DNA of 64,000 bases. Origin: Nyssa sinensis (lineage: Eukaryota; Streptophyta; Magnoliopsida; Cornales; Nyssaceae). This document shows, piece after piece, positions 47,959 to 59,069 of this stretch (the stretch's first letter is position 1; the number at the start of each line of letters is the position of its first letter). The stretch is taken from the NCBI GenBank assembly GCA_008638375.1, contig CM018051.1, positions 32,709,740-32,773,739 on the forward strand, written 5' to 3'. The notes under the pieces were generated by a model. It worked only from the letters and a program-made list of their open reading frames with translations, did not search any database and was not told where the DNA came from. The position numbers were made by a program, and so were the translations under genes.

Positions 47959-48359
47959 ATTTCCTCCTTTTTGATGATGATAAAACAATATCCTTTGTAA
48001 ATAGTGAATAAATAACAGAAGTGATAGAGAATAAAATTATTGCATATATGCTCCACCTATCAATTTGTAAATTTGAATTCATGCCATAAGTAAATAGATC
48101 ATTTTAAAATGGCATTCTTTTCTATCTCCCCCTATCAACATGAAGTTTTTCAATTTAGGGTTAGAGACTTATATCATTTTTCACATTTTATTTGTGCGTT
48201 TGAATATTATCATTAATAGCCAAGATTCCATATAACACATAAGAAGGATATAAAAAATATGATTTTCTATTCATGTGTGATCTTTTTCAATAATAAGCAT
48301 GAATCACAAATAGAAGAAAAGAATAGCAATTACAAGAAGGATTCTGAATCAAAACAAAA

Positions 48360-48480
48360 AAAATCTTATGTTTTTTTCTATTCCTATTTCTTTTCTTTCT
48401 TTCTTTTTTCTTCTTCTTCTATTTATTTCTTCTTTTTCTTTTCATATTTCTCCTATTTCTCTCCCCCTTTTTCATCTTAA
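48360..48480. repeat. Pyrimidine-rich tract in K
   Basis: About 120 bp of TTC/TTT-rich sequence on the plus strand (purine-rich on the element strand). Likely part of K's 3' untranslated region. Confidence 0.6.
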
Positions 48481-48489
48481 AAAATTACT

Positions 48490-48804
48490 TAAGGTGTTCT
48501 AGGAGGAGGCTTGTGCTTAAGGATTTGCTGAAGAGTGTTTTTGACCTCGAGCACCTCCTACTTGGTTTCTCTATGCTTTCTCTCATTGTGCTCATAAAAG
48601 AGTTTGCCCAGATTTTGAGAATGTGAACATCATTCTCTATTGCCTCTATCCTTTGTATGACGTTAGATAAGTTTTTGGAGAGGTTTGATTCAATGGTCTG
48701 AATTTGCGTTCAGAGGTTAGAATCCATTTCTCTAAGGAAAGTGAGGATTGAGGAAGATTCTATGATTGGGACTGGAGGAAGAGGATGTGAGGTGGTCTGT
48801 CGAG
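48490..48804 (-). pseudogene. K gag-like ORF, C-terminal coiled-coil part
   Basis: Minus-strand reading after D's insertion site: FLREMDSNL, a stop, then IQTIESNLSKNLSNVIQRI and EAIENDVHILKIW, a heptad-like helix. It continues the frame region ending near 51600. It is not open throughout. Confidence 0.5.
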
Positions 48805-48809
48805 TAGAG

Positions 48810-51592
48810 TGTCACATCCCGAACCCCACCCTATACGGATGTCGAGGACGTGATGCCAGTTAGCCGCCTTGCCGGTTTGCCGACCGACAATGCGACCATC
48901 CAAAGGCAAACTTCTGAACTTACTGATGAATCGCATTCCAAATGTAGGGTCAGAGCAGCAGAATTTAAAACCTTTTTCATCTCAGGAATGCAACTCATTT
49001 ATAAATACCATCGAGGTATGTACCACAGAGCAAGTCTAAAATCAAACAACTAATAACTCTATCCATAGAGTATGTCTAACATCTCTAGAGTACCATTACC
49101 ATGAGCCATGTCCCAATACATCTAATGTATATCAATGAAGTCAATCGTATCATATCACTCACCTGAATAACCAAATTCAATCCACAAGAGTTCACGTCTC
49201 CATAAATCAGTGTCATCAGATCCTTTACTTGGAATGCCACTCGGCCTATCCATGTCATATCACAGTACCTTCTAGTTCAATGGAGATAAGTCCTGAAAAA
49301 TGTTAGGATAATGGGGTGAGCTTAAATAAGCCTAGTGAGTAACATAGGTTCCTTGTCATGGGTTTCAAAACCAGTTCTTGCATATAAAGCACAGGGATAG
49401 TTCAATCACTTTAGAATAACAATTTTATAAATCCACTTGAAATGCAGTTTAAGTAGAATAAAACAGGACTGAACTAAATGGAACAATAGATTAGAACAGA
49501 CAGAACTGCACAGGATGCTAGCATGTCAATCAGAAATATAGTCAATAAATCAAGAAGACTAAAATCATATCATATGTGATATAGTACGAAAAGGGCATGC
49601 ATTTAAGTATTTGCATTTAAACAGTGTAGCATACAAAATGGTACAATGAATCAAAATACAGTATCTAGACAGTATAACTTATACACCAAGTCAAAAGTTC
49701 CAAGTTACTCACAAACTGTTCATTTGTCTCCTTGTACAAATAATCTGTTATATCCCAATTTGGCCCCTTATCCACGGTTTGATCAGACCTGAACCCCAAT
49801 TTCAATTTTCTATCGTCGTAGCCAAACAGGTCTATTTCAGTTTTTAAAACAAAATGTTTAACTCAAAATGGTGACGTCCCATTAAAGCCCGTCTATGCGA
49901 CGGGTCGGGTCCCGACCCAAACCCGAAATCGACCCAAACCAACCCAGTCACTATTCATCGTCTTCCTTCTTCTTCCCCCCGTGTTGCCCTAAATTCCAGT
50001 TTTCATGTTTTCCAGTTTCGTGGGTTTTCAAAGACTGATTTCCTCTGCTTTCCATCCCAAATGATTTCTGGAAGTTAGGCCAACGTCTTGGCATTCATTT
50101 TGAGCCTCGAATCAAGCTCAAACGTTCAGTCTATGGGGAGATAACCGAACCTGCAACTCAGTTATACACGCTGGTTTTTGACCTAAAGTAGATTGGATTG
50201 CTTTTATGGTGACCTATTGATCGTGGGGTTCAAGCCCCTATTCTCAAAATCAGGTTTAGAGCAAGATTTGTGGGGTTAGGTTTCATGGCCGAAACCTGCA
50301 ACTTAGGTTTTAAGGCTCATTTTTAAGTCATTTGGTCTGGTCCTTGTTGTAGTGAAAACCGTATGGCATCTAGTTAAAGTCCCTATCCTTCAATAGAGGT
50401 TTAATCCTAGTCGAATCAGACCTGCTGTATGGAAGGTCATCAATGGCAGTTTTGGGCACGGCTTGGTGTTCTAGGCTATTTCAGGGTTCTATTTTCATGC
50501 CTCAATTAGTATTTCTCAATTTAAACATTATGCATGCAGTCATAGGGCTTAACAACACCAAACAGTACCAAAAATTCTAACAAAGAAAACCAAACAGTTT
50601 GAGGTTATACCTCTCAAATAGTGAGCTTCCTTCCCTATCCGTGACTCAGTTCTGATCTTTGGTTGTTGCTTCAATCAGTCGTGTCCCCTCAGTTCCTTCC
50701 TCCTTCATGGTGCACTTAAGTGAAGCACACACATCATGCACACACATACACTTGCATATACAAGCTTCCATTCACTCTCTCTACTCTCTCTTTAGCAGCC
50801 CTCTCACCCAGCCTTCACAAACACACCCACATATACACAGTTGCACACACACACTCATTTAGGTTATGATTTACACAGCACACTCACCTTTTGTATATTC
50901 TCAAATGTATAATTTATACATTTATAAGTGTACACCATGTGCATACACTTGTGGGTTTAGGTGAGACCATGTGGGCTGATGTGGGGTGATTCAGGAAATG
51001 ATGAGGGGCTTGCATGTATGGCCATTGGCCAATTTGGGAGGCAGACTTGGGTAATTTAGTGTTATATACAATTCTGTTGTATATATAGGCACAAAGATGT
51101 TGGCAGCCCACTTGGTAATTTTTTGGGTGCCATGTGTTTGCTCATTTAGGTTAAGGGTTCAAGTCCCTTTGGCCTCACTTTTGCCCCTTTTTTCCACATT
51201 TTGGGCTTAGGCCTTGTTTGGTTGCGCAGAAATCTGTTTTAGCTATTTCCTCAGTAATTTCTTTTCTGTTGCTCTTTTTTCGACGCGGTTTCTTCTTTAG
51301 ATTTTGTATTTCAGTTAGCTTCAATATCAAAGGCCCTGTGTCAGTTATTATTCATTTATGGCTGTCATAGTTCGCTAATTCGGGTTTTCACAGTGTTAAA
51401 ACGACATCATTTCACCTAATTAATAGGTAATTAGGTTCGGTATTACACCCTCATTTCTAACGTGTTTAATTATTTTCTTGGTCTATCGTGACCATTTAGA
51501 GATTCCCAATTAACTTTCTTAATTACTTTTTATGTCGGTTCTAATTAATAATTAGCAAATTAATTATTAATTAGTCAGGTCGGGGTGTTACA
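48810..51592 (-). mobile_element. LTR-like element D, nested in K
   Basis: Perfect TSD TAGAG (48805-48809 and 51593-51597). Ends TGTCACATCCCGA and GGTCGGGGTGTTACA; as an inverted pair they agree at 11 of 13 bases (TGTMACAYCCCGA). 2783 bp, no protein domain or internal LTR pair; best read as a solo LTR, sense minus. Contains an acceptor-like box (49293-49307, minus) and a tRNA-like module (51101-51167, plus). It interrupts K's gag-like ORF. Confidence 0.93.
51101..51167 (+). other. tRNA-like module in D
   Basis: TGGCAGCCCACTTGGTAA (51101-51118) as A-box-like and AAGGGTTCAAGTCCCTT (51153-51169) as T-arm/B-box with a good stem. Clearly homologous to the module at the start of the window in F. 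Confidence 0.55.
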
Positions 51593-51597
51593 TAGAG

Positions 51598-52613
51598 TGA
51601 GTGAAAGAGAGAGTCTCTTGAGTTGGCTCAGTGGTGTGAACAGATTAGGGACCCATCCTTTGTTAGTGGACTTGTACCCCATAGATTTCAAAGTGCCCTT
51701 GGAATATATTTTTGTGTGAATGGGGTTGTAGAATTCGGTTTCCCCACTAAGGTCCATGTTGTAGTGTTTGAAGAGGGTGGTGAGATGGTTGTCATAGGAG
51801 AGGATGACTTGTTTCTTTTTTAGGCAATCATTTATGTATTGAATGATGATTTGAGGGAGGTTGACCTTTTTGTGATTAAGGACACACCATATGAGGAATA
51901 TGTCTATGTACGAGACAAAGTCTTATTCACTGGCACGTGGAAGGATGTTGTAGGTTCTGATATGATGGATGAAACGGGATTCAAAGGTGAGTTAGGAGGC
52001 CTTAGGTATAAAGACCTCGGTGAGGTTAGGGTTACCACACATTTGTTGTATAGCCGTGAAAGGATCAAATCTATTATGCATTACCCAAGTGTTGGTAGTG
52101 AACTCTTGGAAGTCTCCTTGATGGATGTTAAAGATTTAGAAAACATTTTTGAGTTTGAGAGAAATGGGATGGTCAAGAACCCATGAAGAGGCATTGAGGC
52201 CCTTAGGCATCCCAAAATGGGCGTAAAAAAGTTGAACAAGTTGGGTGTATTGAGTATTGGAGCAAGAGAGAAACTTGGTCCAACAAAGGTAATCAAAATG
52301 AGTACCTATGAGAATGGATTCGAAGTCGAAAAGGGGGTGCTAATTTTTTTCCTGAACTCGTTGTGTCGATGCTTGATGTCATCATTGAACTTTCATATGA
52401 TGTCAGTGTTAAGGAAAACTTAGGTTTCATGGCGAGATATTGTTTGGTGTTCGACTGTTATGGCGAGATTTTGTTTGGTGTTCGGTTGTCATGGAGAGAT
52501 TTTGTTTGGTGTTCGGCTGTTATAGCGAGATTTTGTTTGGTGTTCGGCGTTGGAATCCTCTCTAGGACTTTTTTTAGGGATTTAGAAGTTAGGTTTTTGG
52601 TTTTGGGAGACAT
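51598..52613 (-). pseudogene. K gag-like ORF, main part
   Basis: Starts at ATG 52613 (MSPKTKNLTSKSL). Despite stops and frameshifts, a characteristic stretch reads ESRFIHHIRTYNILP, YIDIFLIWCVLNHKKVNLPQ and ILSYDNHLTTLFKHY, which I recognise as the 'putative plant transposon protein' type (PF20167-like) common in plant retroelements. In-frame stops are near 51942 and 52005. The plus-strand ORF over the same bases (51839-52186) is a shadow. Biochemical role unknown; position suggests a gag-like protein. Confidence 0.65.
52431..52552 (-). repeat. 31-bp tandem repeat, 4 copies, in K ORF
   Basis: Units start at 52431, 52462, 52493 and 52524 (GGCGAGATTTTGTTTGGTG on plus). As 31 is not a multiple of 3, each added copy shifts the frame, which helps explain why the N-terminal part of the ORF is broken. 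Confidence 0.88.
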
Positions 52614-52728
52614 ATAAGAGAGATTGAGAGGTTTGGGGAAAAACTTAGATGGTTTTAAGAGGTTTGAGAGAGAGAGAAGACGAATGGTCTCAATAGCACA
52701 AGTTTGAAATGTTTTAAAAACTGCCCAA

Positions 52729-52736
52729 TTTTTATA
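52729..52736 (-). promoter_or_regulatory. TATA box of K
   Basis: Minus strand AATCTATAAAAATTGGGC, 116 bp upstream of the ATG at 52613, followed by a pyrimidine-rich leader (CTTCTCTCTCTCTC). Confidence 0.55.
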
Positions 52737-52831
52737 GATTCGACCAAATCAGTCAACTGGTTTTGCCCTAGTTTTGGGGTGGTCGACTGTTTTAACTAGT
52801 ACCTAAAAACTCTCTTTTTGAAAACGCTATG

Positions 52832-52834
<3 letters not shown>

Positions 52835-52895
<61 letters not shown>
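52835..52895. repeat. (TA)n microsatellite, about 60 bp
   Basis: Longest TA tract in the window. Element G starts with a similar AT tract, so this may mark the left part of element J. Confidence 0.9.
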
Positions 52896-52900
<5 letters not shown>

Positions 52901-54110
52901 GCAGTGAAGGTATGTATATATATAGTTGTGTGTGTTGTGCATGTGTTTTAGTGTGTGTGTGCCGACATGGTTATATATATGTATATATTATAATATACAA
53001 ATATCATATACATAAATAAATATCAGTAATTTAAAATGAAAAAGAAAGAAGGAAAAAAGAGAAACAGAGACACACAGAGAGGGGAAAAAAGGCAGTGAAA
53101 AGAGATATTTGTGTAAGTGTGTACGTATGTTTATGCCTATATATATGCATGCTCAACATGCAATTAAAAAGAAAAGAAAAGCAAAGAAAAAGGGCTAGAA
53201 AAGAAGAAGGAGAAAAGGGAAGAAAGGAGGAGAACTGAGGATTCAAAGAGGTAAGTTCTTGTGTTTTTCTCAACGTTTGTTTTAGTTTTAGAAGTTTAAA
53301 TTCATATGCATGCTCTGTAAATGTTGTAGATACTAGTTTAGAAGGAATCATGGTAGGACAGACCCAAGAAAATGAGGAAACAGTAAACCCACCATAACTG
53401 AGCTTCAAAAGCGCAGGTCTAAATCAACTTCGATGAAACCCATTTTTGTTGCTTAGAATCAAAACTAGATGTCATAAGGGTTATGAAAACCCTAGACCAC
53501 GACCAAAAAGCCATGGAAATGACCCTCAACCATTGAGTTGCAGGTCAAGGCCAAATGACCCATTTCCCTAAAACAAACACCAAAGCTTGATTTCTGAATG
53601 AGGAATTGTTCCTCATGATGAGAGGATCATCTCAAAACAAACCATGCTCATTTTCATAGAGAAATGAACATTTACTAAGGGAAAAACTGAATACACCATG
53701 GGAGCCCAACCAAGCTCTCTAGACCACCTCGAGGTTTCAAACCAATGCCAAAATGTTTTCTATGACCTTAGGAATCCATATGAACAAACCGCAAGTGATT
53801 TGGAGTTCTAGAACTCCACGAAATAGAGAAAGAAGAAAAATGAAAACTAGGGCAACTCTGCATAATTCATGAGGAAGACGATGAATAGTGTACAATAAGA
53901 CGATGTCATTTTGAACCCCCATAAGTGAAACTGTGTCATTTCACAATGAGTGTTTTAAATTTAAAAGGCTGAATTAGACCTGTTTGGTTATGGGAATAAG
54001 AGGTTAATTTAATAACCCAAGTTCGGACAAGGTAGCCTATCCTAGGTTTAAATCCTAATCCATTGTTTAGTTTAGGAATTGATTGAAAAATAAAAAGGGG
54101 TTGCTGCCTC

Positions 54111-54180
54111 CAGGATTCGAAGCCACAACCTCCAAAGTGTGTGGGAACTTATGCCCTGCACGCAGACCAGTGTGCCACTG
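54111..54180 (-). other. tRNA-like module in J
   Basis: Minus strand A-box-like CAGTGGCACACTGGTCTGC (54180-54162) and B-box-like GTGGCTTCGAATCCTG (54126-54111). Confidence 0.5.
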
Positions 54181-56803
54181 AGGCACGTGTGTCCTTATTT
54201 CACTGAAATTAATATACAATATTAATGTGAATAAATAATTAAATAAATTGAAATAAATATTATAAATATTCCCGATGCTCAAATAAATAGTGTTTTTTTA
54301 ATGTTTTGGGCATTTTAAAGCCAATGAAAGGGTCCGTTTCACAAGACGGGGTTCTAAAAAATTAAGACACGTAAAAGTACCAAATTACCATATTGCCCCT
54401 AGTGATGCCCAAAGCCAAATTGAGATCCATAAAAGCCTAAACCTATCTTTCTCGACATTCTAGACTCAACGTTAGAGTCTGTTTCCATAAATAATATACC
54501 TATAATATCGATGTGTATAAAATTGATAAATGTTAGGGCATTAGACTATACGTAGTATTAAGCTAAGATATGTCTACTAATTTATAGGAATTTCAAAAGG
54601 AAAGGAGAAAGTAACTAAATACTGAGGTAAAACGAACTGTTAAAAAGTATGTAAAACCCGATAGGTATTCTTAGCCATGGTTATTCCTTTTACTGCTAAG
54701 TTGTACTCTTATACCTACCTGATACTTATTGATTTCGCAATGTGATACATGTCACGCCCCGAATTCCCGCTAACCCGAGGCGCGACTGAACGAACGGAAA
54801 GTAAATAAAATATAAAGTAAATAAAGGACAATCTAACAGGTTCAACTTAACTTACATTCACTTCTGTCAATACACATAATACATCATTCGGGCTTAAGCC
54901 CGTACATCACAATACTTGCCTCACGGGCCAAATATCCTTCTAAGTTCGGGTCTCCTCCACTCTGTGAGACTTCCTCAAGTCTCAGGTGCCTGGAGTGTCA
55001 TTTGAAAAATGTTGCCCATGAATGGTTCAGCTCAACTGCTGGTATGATACAATGCTAATGCAAGGAACAAAATGTAAGGCGTGGCATGTGCAAGTGTACA
55101 TTTATCTCTATATGCCTTCTAAATCATCTATGCACGGCAATAATAACAATTCACATGCCTTTCACATCATTTATGCAATATAACGACAATAATCCATATG
55201 CTTTCCAAATCATTCATACCACATAATGGTAATGAATCCATATGCCATCCAATTGTCCATGCAATGTGATGACAATGCACATGAACCACCCACACAACTC
55301 TATGCCATGTGACAATGCATATGAAATACTCACACAACTCTATGCCACATCCATGTCCACTCTATGCATGTCATGTCAACACCATGCATGTCATGTCTCG
55401 GTTTATGGATCGCTCCCGATGGGTACCCGAGTAACCAACACCTGTTCACAGATCGCTCCCGTTGGGTCGCAGGCACCAATGCAATGGCCAATTTTAGATT
55501 TTTCACCACAGGAACTACACCCTCATAATGCACAGCACCTCGTGCTCAACCCACACTATGTCATCAATGAATTATACTATGCCAAATGCCATGGTTCCAC
55601 CATACAATGCCACAATCTCAATAGAACATTTCTTGCCAACCCGTGCAATATGCTTTCAATAATGCAGCATATTTAAAGCAACAATATCATCCAAATCTCA
55701 AAACTTTTTCCACAAGCCTGTATGCCATGAGCAGTCAAATTAAACACATGCTCGATTCACACATTCACAATCTCATTAAGTCATAAAGAATACATAACTC
55801 CATAATGCACCAATACATCAAACTATCGCACCTTCCAAAACACATGATATATAAACACGAATATAAACCAAAACATAATAATTCAAACTCAGAGGTAAGA
55901 TCCATCTTCACTATAGCGAAAAATCATCAAATAATTCAAAGCACATATCAGAATGCATAAGTTATCAATTCTAGATTCTTCAAGCAAGTATATCCTACAT
56001 GATTTCCTAATCATCAAATCAACACATGTACAAATCAATCAACATGCAAATCATTCCTAAACTTACTCATATTCCTTACTTAGCAAAATATCATACCTGA
56101 TAGGATTGGTCACAATCCTAGTAAACCGTGTCCAATACACAGTCCAATCAATCAGTGCATAACTCAGTCCTCCTACTGCATCGGTCTAGTCAAGTCGTCT
56201 TCTCCTTCCCCTTCAGAGTTCCTAAAATTCACAAATCATATCTCAATATGTCACTCTATGAAATTATGCTATTCATCAAATTTTATGTCTCTTTATGATT
56301 GGTATTTCTTTTACTCAAACCGACTCCACCATTAAATCTGGAATGTCGAACAAAGTCGATCTAGGCTTTCGCAGGATTCAATTTGGACATTTGTACTAAA
56401 AATGGCAAAACCGTCATTTTGCTCCTTCGAAGGTTCCTAAATCTCGAGGCCTCGTCTTGTAAATTGGACTCTACCGTTGAGTTCAGAATGTTTGAATTAA
56501 TAAGGATTCATTATTTATTTATTTCAATCGGGGTTCGTTTGATTACTCTTTGACTCAGGGGTAATTTGGTAATTTTTAATGTTTCTACGAGTCTTTTAAT
56601 TTTTGGCACCTCATCTCATGACGGGGACCTCACCATTGGACTCAGGAGGTCAAAGACATAAAGAAAACACTATAAGTTTGTCTCATTTGGACTCTGGGCC
56701 ATTTATCTATATTTAATTTAATTAAAAAAATTAAATTAAATTAAATTCTTTATGTGTAATATATATACATATCTCGTGCAAAAATGATTGGGTGAGAAAT
56801 GGG

Positions 56804-56860
56804 TGGCACGTTGGCAGCGTGCCACCTCCCCTCTTAAACGGTCACTGGTTCGATCCCCCC
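56804..56860 (+). other. tRNA-like module 1 in I
   Basis: A-box-like TGGCACGTTGGCAGCG at 56804 and B-box-like ACTGGTTCGATCCCCC at 56844. Confidence 0.45.
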
Positions 56861-56950
56861 TCCCAGGTGCTGCGCACCTTTTTCTTTTGAATTTTCTGAT
56901 TTATGCATTTTATTACATATATATATCAGTTGGCTAAAAGATGTGAGCCG

Positions 56951-57005
56951 TGGCCAATTGGAACGAGGGGGGGTTTGGTTCAGGGGGTCTGGGGTTCGAA
57001 ACCCA
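56951..57005 (+). other. tRNA-like module 2 in I
   Basis: A-box-like TGGCCAATTGGAACGAGG at 56951 and a perfect B-box GGGTTCGAAACCC at 56993-57005. The closest match to a tRNA T-arm in the window. Confidence 0.55.
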
Positions 57006-58142
57006 CCAGGCGCATCTCAGCCTTCCTTCTCTTTTCATTTTTTTTCTTTTTTTTTTCATTCTATGTAAACTGTTTGGGCCCAAAATTTAAAATTTAAAGA
57101 AACCCAAACAAGAAAATCAAAATAGGCCCAACCTTCCCAAATTAAAACAACCCAGCCCAAACAGTTTTAAAGTAAAATAGGCCCAAATGGTTTAAAATGA
57201 AATAGGCCCAACTCATCAGGCCCAAGTCTCGGCGCCCTCACCTCCGCGATTTTCCGGTCATCTTCTCCGGTGACCTGGCCGACGCCGGTCACCGGAAAGT
57301 CACAGTTTCCTTTAATTTTCCTTCTATTTTCGACGCCGTTTTCCACTGTTTTTGTACTAAATCAATCCTAATACTTTACGAAATCTTTTAGACTTACTTT
57401 AAACCTCGAACAGCCTGGGTTTCCAAAACCCAAATCAGTTCTCCGGCGACTGATTATTTTGAATTTCATGGTCTATTCCTCACTATTTCAGTCTATTTCT
57501 TCTTCTATTCATTTCCCAAACTCCATAGGATCACATGTTGGTTATTTAATCACGATTTCATGCAAAAAATGTAAACTAAAACCTAAACCACCCTAACCTG
57601 CAACTGTAAATATTTCTTTCATCTTTCAACTATTTCCTCTAATTCTTGTTCTAATTTACTCTACATTTCATGTGGATTAAGACCTTAACACTTAAACAAA
57701 TTTTCATGCTCTTAAATTTTAAAACAGAAGTATAGCCAACTCACCCATTTTTGAGCAACCCCTGGTTTTCTCTTCTGTTCCAGCCTCTTGATCCCTCTCA
57801 ACGCTCTCTCAGTTCCTCATTCCTTCTTTTTGCTTTCTTTCTAACTCAAAACACTCTTATGGATATACACAAACAACCCAGCCGACCTCCTTTCTCTCTC
57901 TTCTCTCTCTCTCTTTATTTTCTCTCTCTTCCTAACAGCCAATCTTGACTGCTGTGCACTGTTCCTTAAGCCTCCACCATCCACGTACCCCTACCATGTC
58001 CACGTGTATATATATATATATATGTCACATATATCACCCAAGGTTGGTAGCTATTCAAAACACACATACCAAACACACACTAAGTACACACACATGATCT
58101 GTACACTGCGCACACCCTGCACCTTTTTGTCTTGCATGCATA

Positions 58143-58177
<35 letters not shown>

Positions 58178-58896
58178 ACACATTACACACTACTTTACAT
58201 AATATATATACACTTAATTTATACATTCCACACTTGATGCATATACATATATAATACACAAATTATACATGTATATATCTCCCTATACATACGTACACAT
58301 CGGGTTCCAAGCACGCGCACATACGCTGACTTACGTCGAGCTATGCATGCATGCAAATAGTCACATGCATAGAGATACGTGCAGGCATGTATGACGATAC
58401 TGTGTCCTAGGTTGTCCATGTGTCGCCTGATACTGACTATTTGAAATAAATTGTTCACATTTCTAAGATCGTACGGTCCATCTAATATAATGATATTTAG
58501 CTTAAACAGCTTGGGTCACTACTGCCAATGTCACAATACTCGGCCCGGTCTACCTCGATTCGTGCATCATGTCCCGGTTCAAGGTATTTTAACCCTACTG
58601 TCAAAAGGAAAAATTTTTCCTCAATTTTCCATGTCTTTACAATACATGTTCTATCTTGTGGACATTATTTGACTGCTATATCTTGATCATAGATATTGTA
58701 CACTTTGTACCATGCCTCGAAAGGTTGATTGCATTGTTTTCACTATTGATGATATTCCATATATATGTACACTCTTCATCGAATTATGATAATCATGATA
58801 TATTATGAATATTGGGAGTTGTGCTTAGTCATAATATCCATCTGATGCTTTTATTGGACCTACGGGTCGAAGTCCATAAATGATCCTATGACGAAT

Positions 58897-59064
58897 GATG
58901 GCATAAAGAAACGTAATGAGTATTGATGGCGTAAAAATACGCAATGAGTTTTGATGGCGTAAAGAAATGCAATGAGTATTGATGGCGTAAAGAAACGTAA
59001 TGAGTATTGATGGCGTTAAAATACACAATGAGTATTAATGGTGTAAAGAAATGTAATGAGTATT
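58897..59064. repeat. 28-bp tandem repeat, about 5.5 copies
   Basis: GATGGCGTAAAGAAACGTAA units at about 58897, 58925, 58953, 58981, 59009 and 59037 in element J. L is inserted at the right edge of the array. Confidence 0.9.
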
Positions 59065-59069
59065 GATGC

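Larger units (their letters stand above)
47056..52830 (-). mobile_element. Decayed LTR retroelement K, interrupted by D
   Basis: Minus strand. A 3' LTR boundary is seen at 47958 (TGTTGGCCCTAATGG in element direction) preceded by purine tract AAAGGAGGAAAT. GTCGACTAGTT-rich DNA occurs both in this LTR and at 52740-52800, where the remains of the 5' end carry a TATA box. The interior holds a degraded gag-like ORF. No PBS, RT or integrase is visible, so K is non-autonomous or heavily deleted. The style of LTR start and PPT suggests copia, which is an inference. Confidence 0.6.
54750..58641 (-). mobile_element. LTR-like element I, nested in J
   Basis: Perfect TSD ATACA (54745-54749 and 58642-58646). 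Starts TGTCACGCCCCGAATTCC and ends ATGTCTTTACA; in reverse complement the end aligns with the start of C1 (TGTARAGAYMTG, then GARRAAAAATTTTT), which fixes the boundary. 3892 bp, sense minus. It carries the hairpin (54966-54983), an acceptor-like site mutated to CAA (about 54999), three ACCATTRRRTYC boxes (near 56330, 56470, 56630), two tRNA-like modules and (TA)n near 58005 and 58145-58173. No protein domain. Confidence 0.9.
52896..59069 (+). mobile_element. LTR-like element J, interrupted by I and L
   Basis: Relative of G: shared TGTTTGGTTA, CCCGATG..CAAATAAATAGTGT, GACGGGGTTCTAAAAAATTAAG and TTTATAGGAA blocks in the same order (53970-54610). After I, it resumes at 58647 with GGGAGTTGTGCTTAGTCA, which matches G near 43780. 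The left edge is uncertain and the right part is cut by L. Contains a tRNA-like module (54111-54180, minus). Sense plus by homology to G. Confidence 0.7.

Noticed and set aside
51839..52186. Plus-strand ORF of 115 codons
   Set aside because: The minus strand over the same bases reads a recognisable plant-transposon protein with stops; the plus ORF is its shadow.
52831..53019. ORF rich in Tyr-Ile repeats
   Set aside because: It translates the (TA)n microsatellite; the same holds for ORFs near 17824, 17904, 41742 and 58004.
56993..57005. A functional tRNA gene in I
   Set aside because: A- and B-box-like segments are present but no acceptor or anticodon stem can be folded by eye; kept only as a tRNA-like module.
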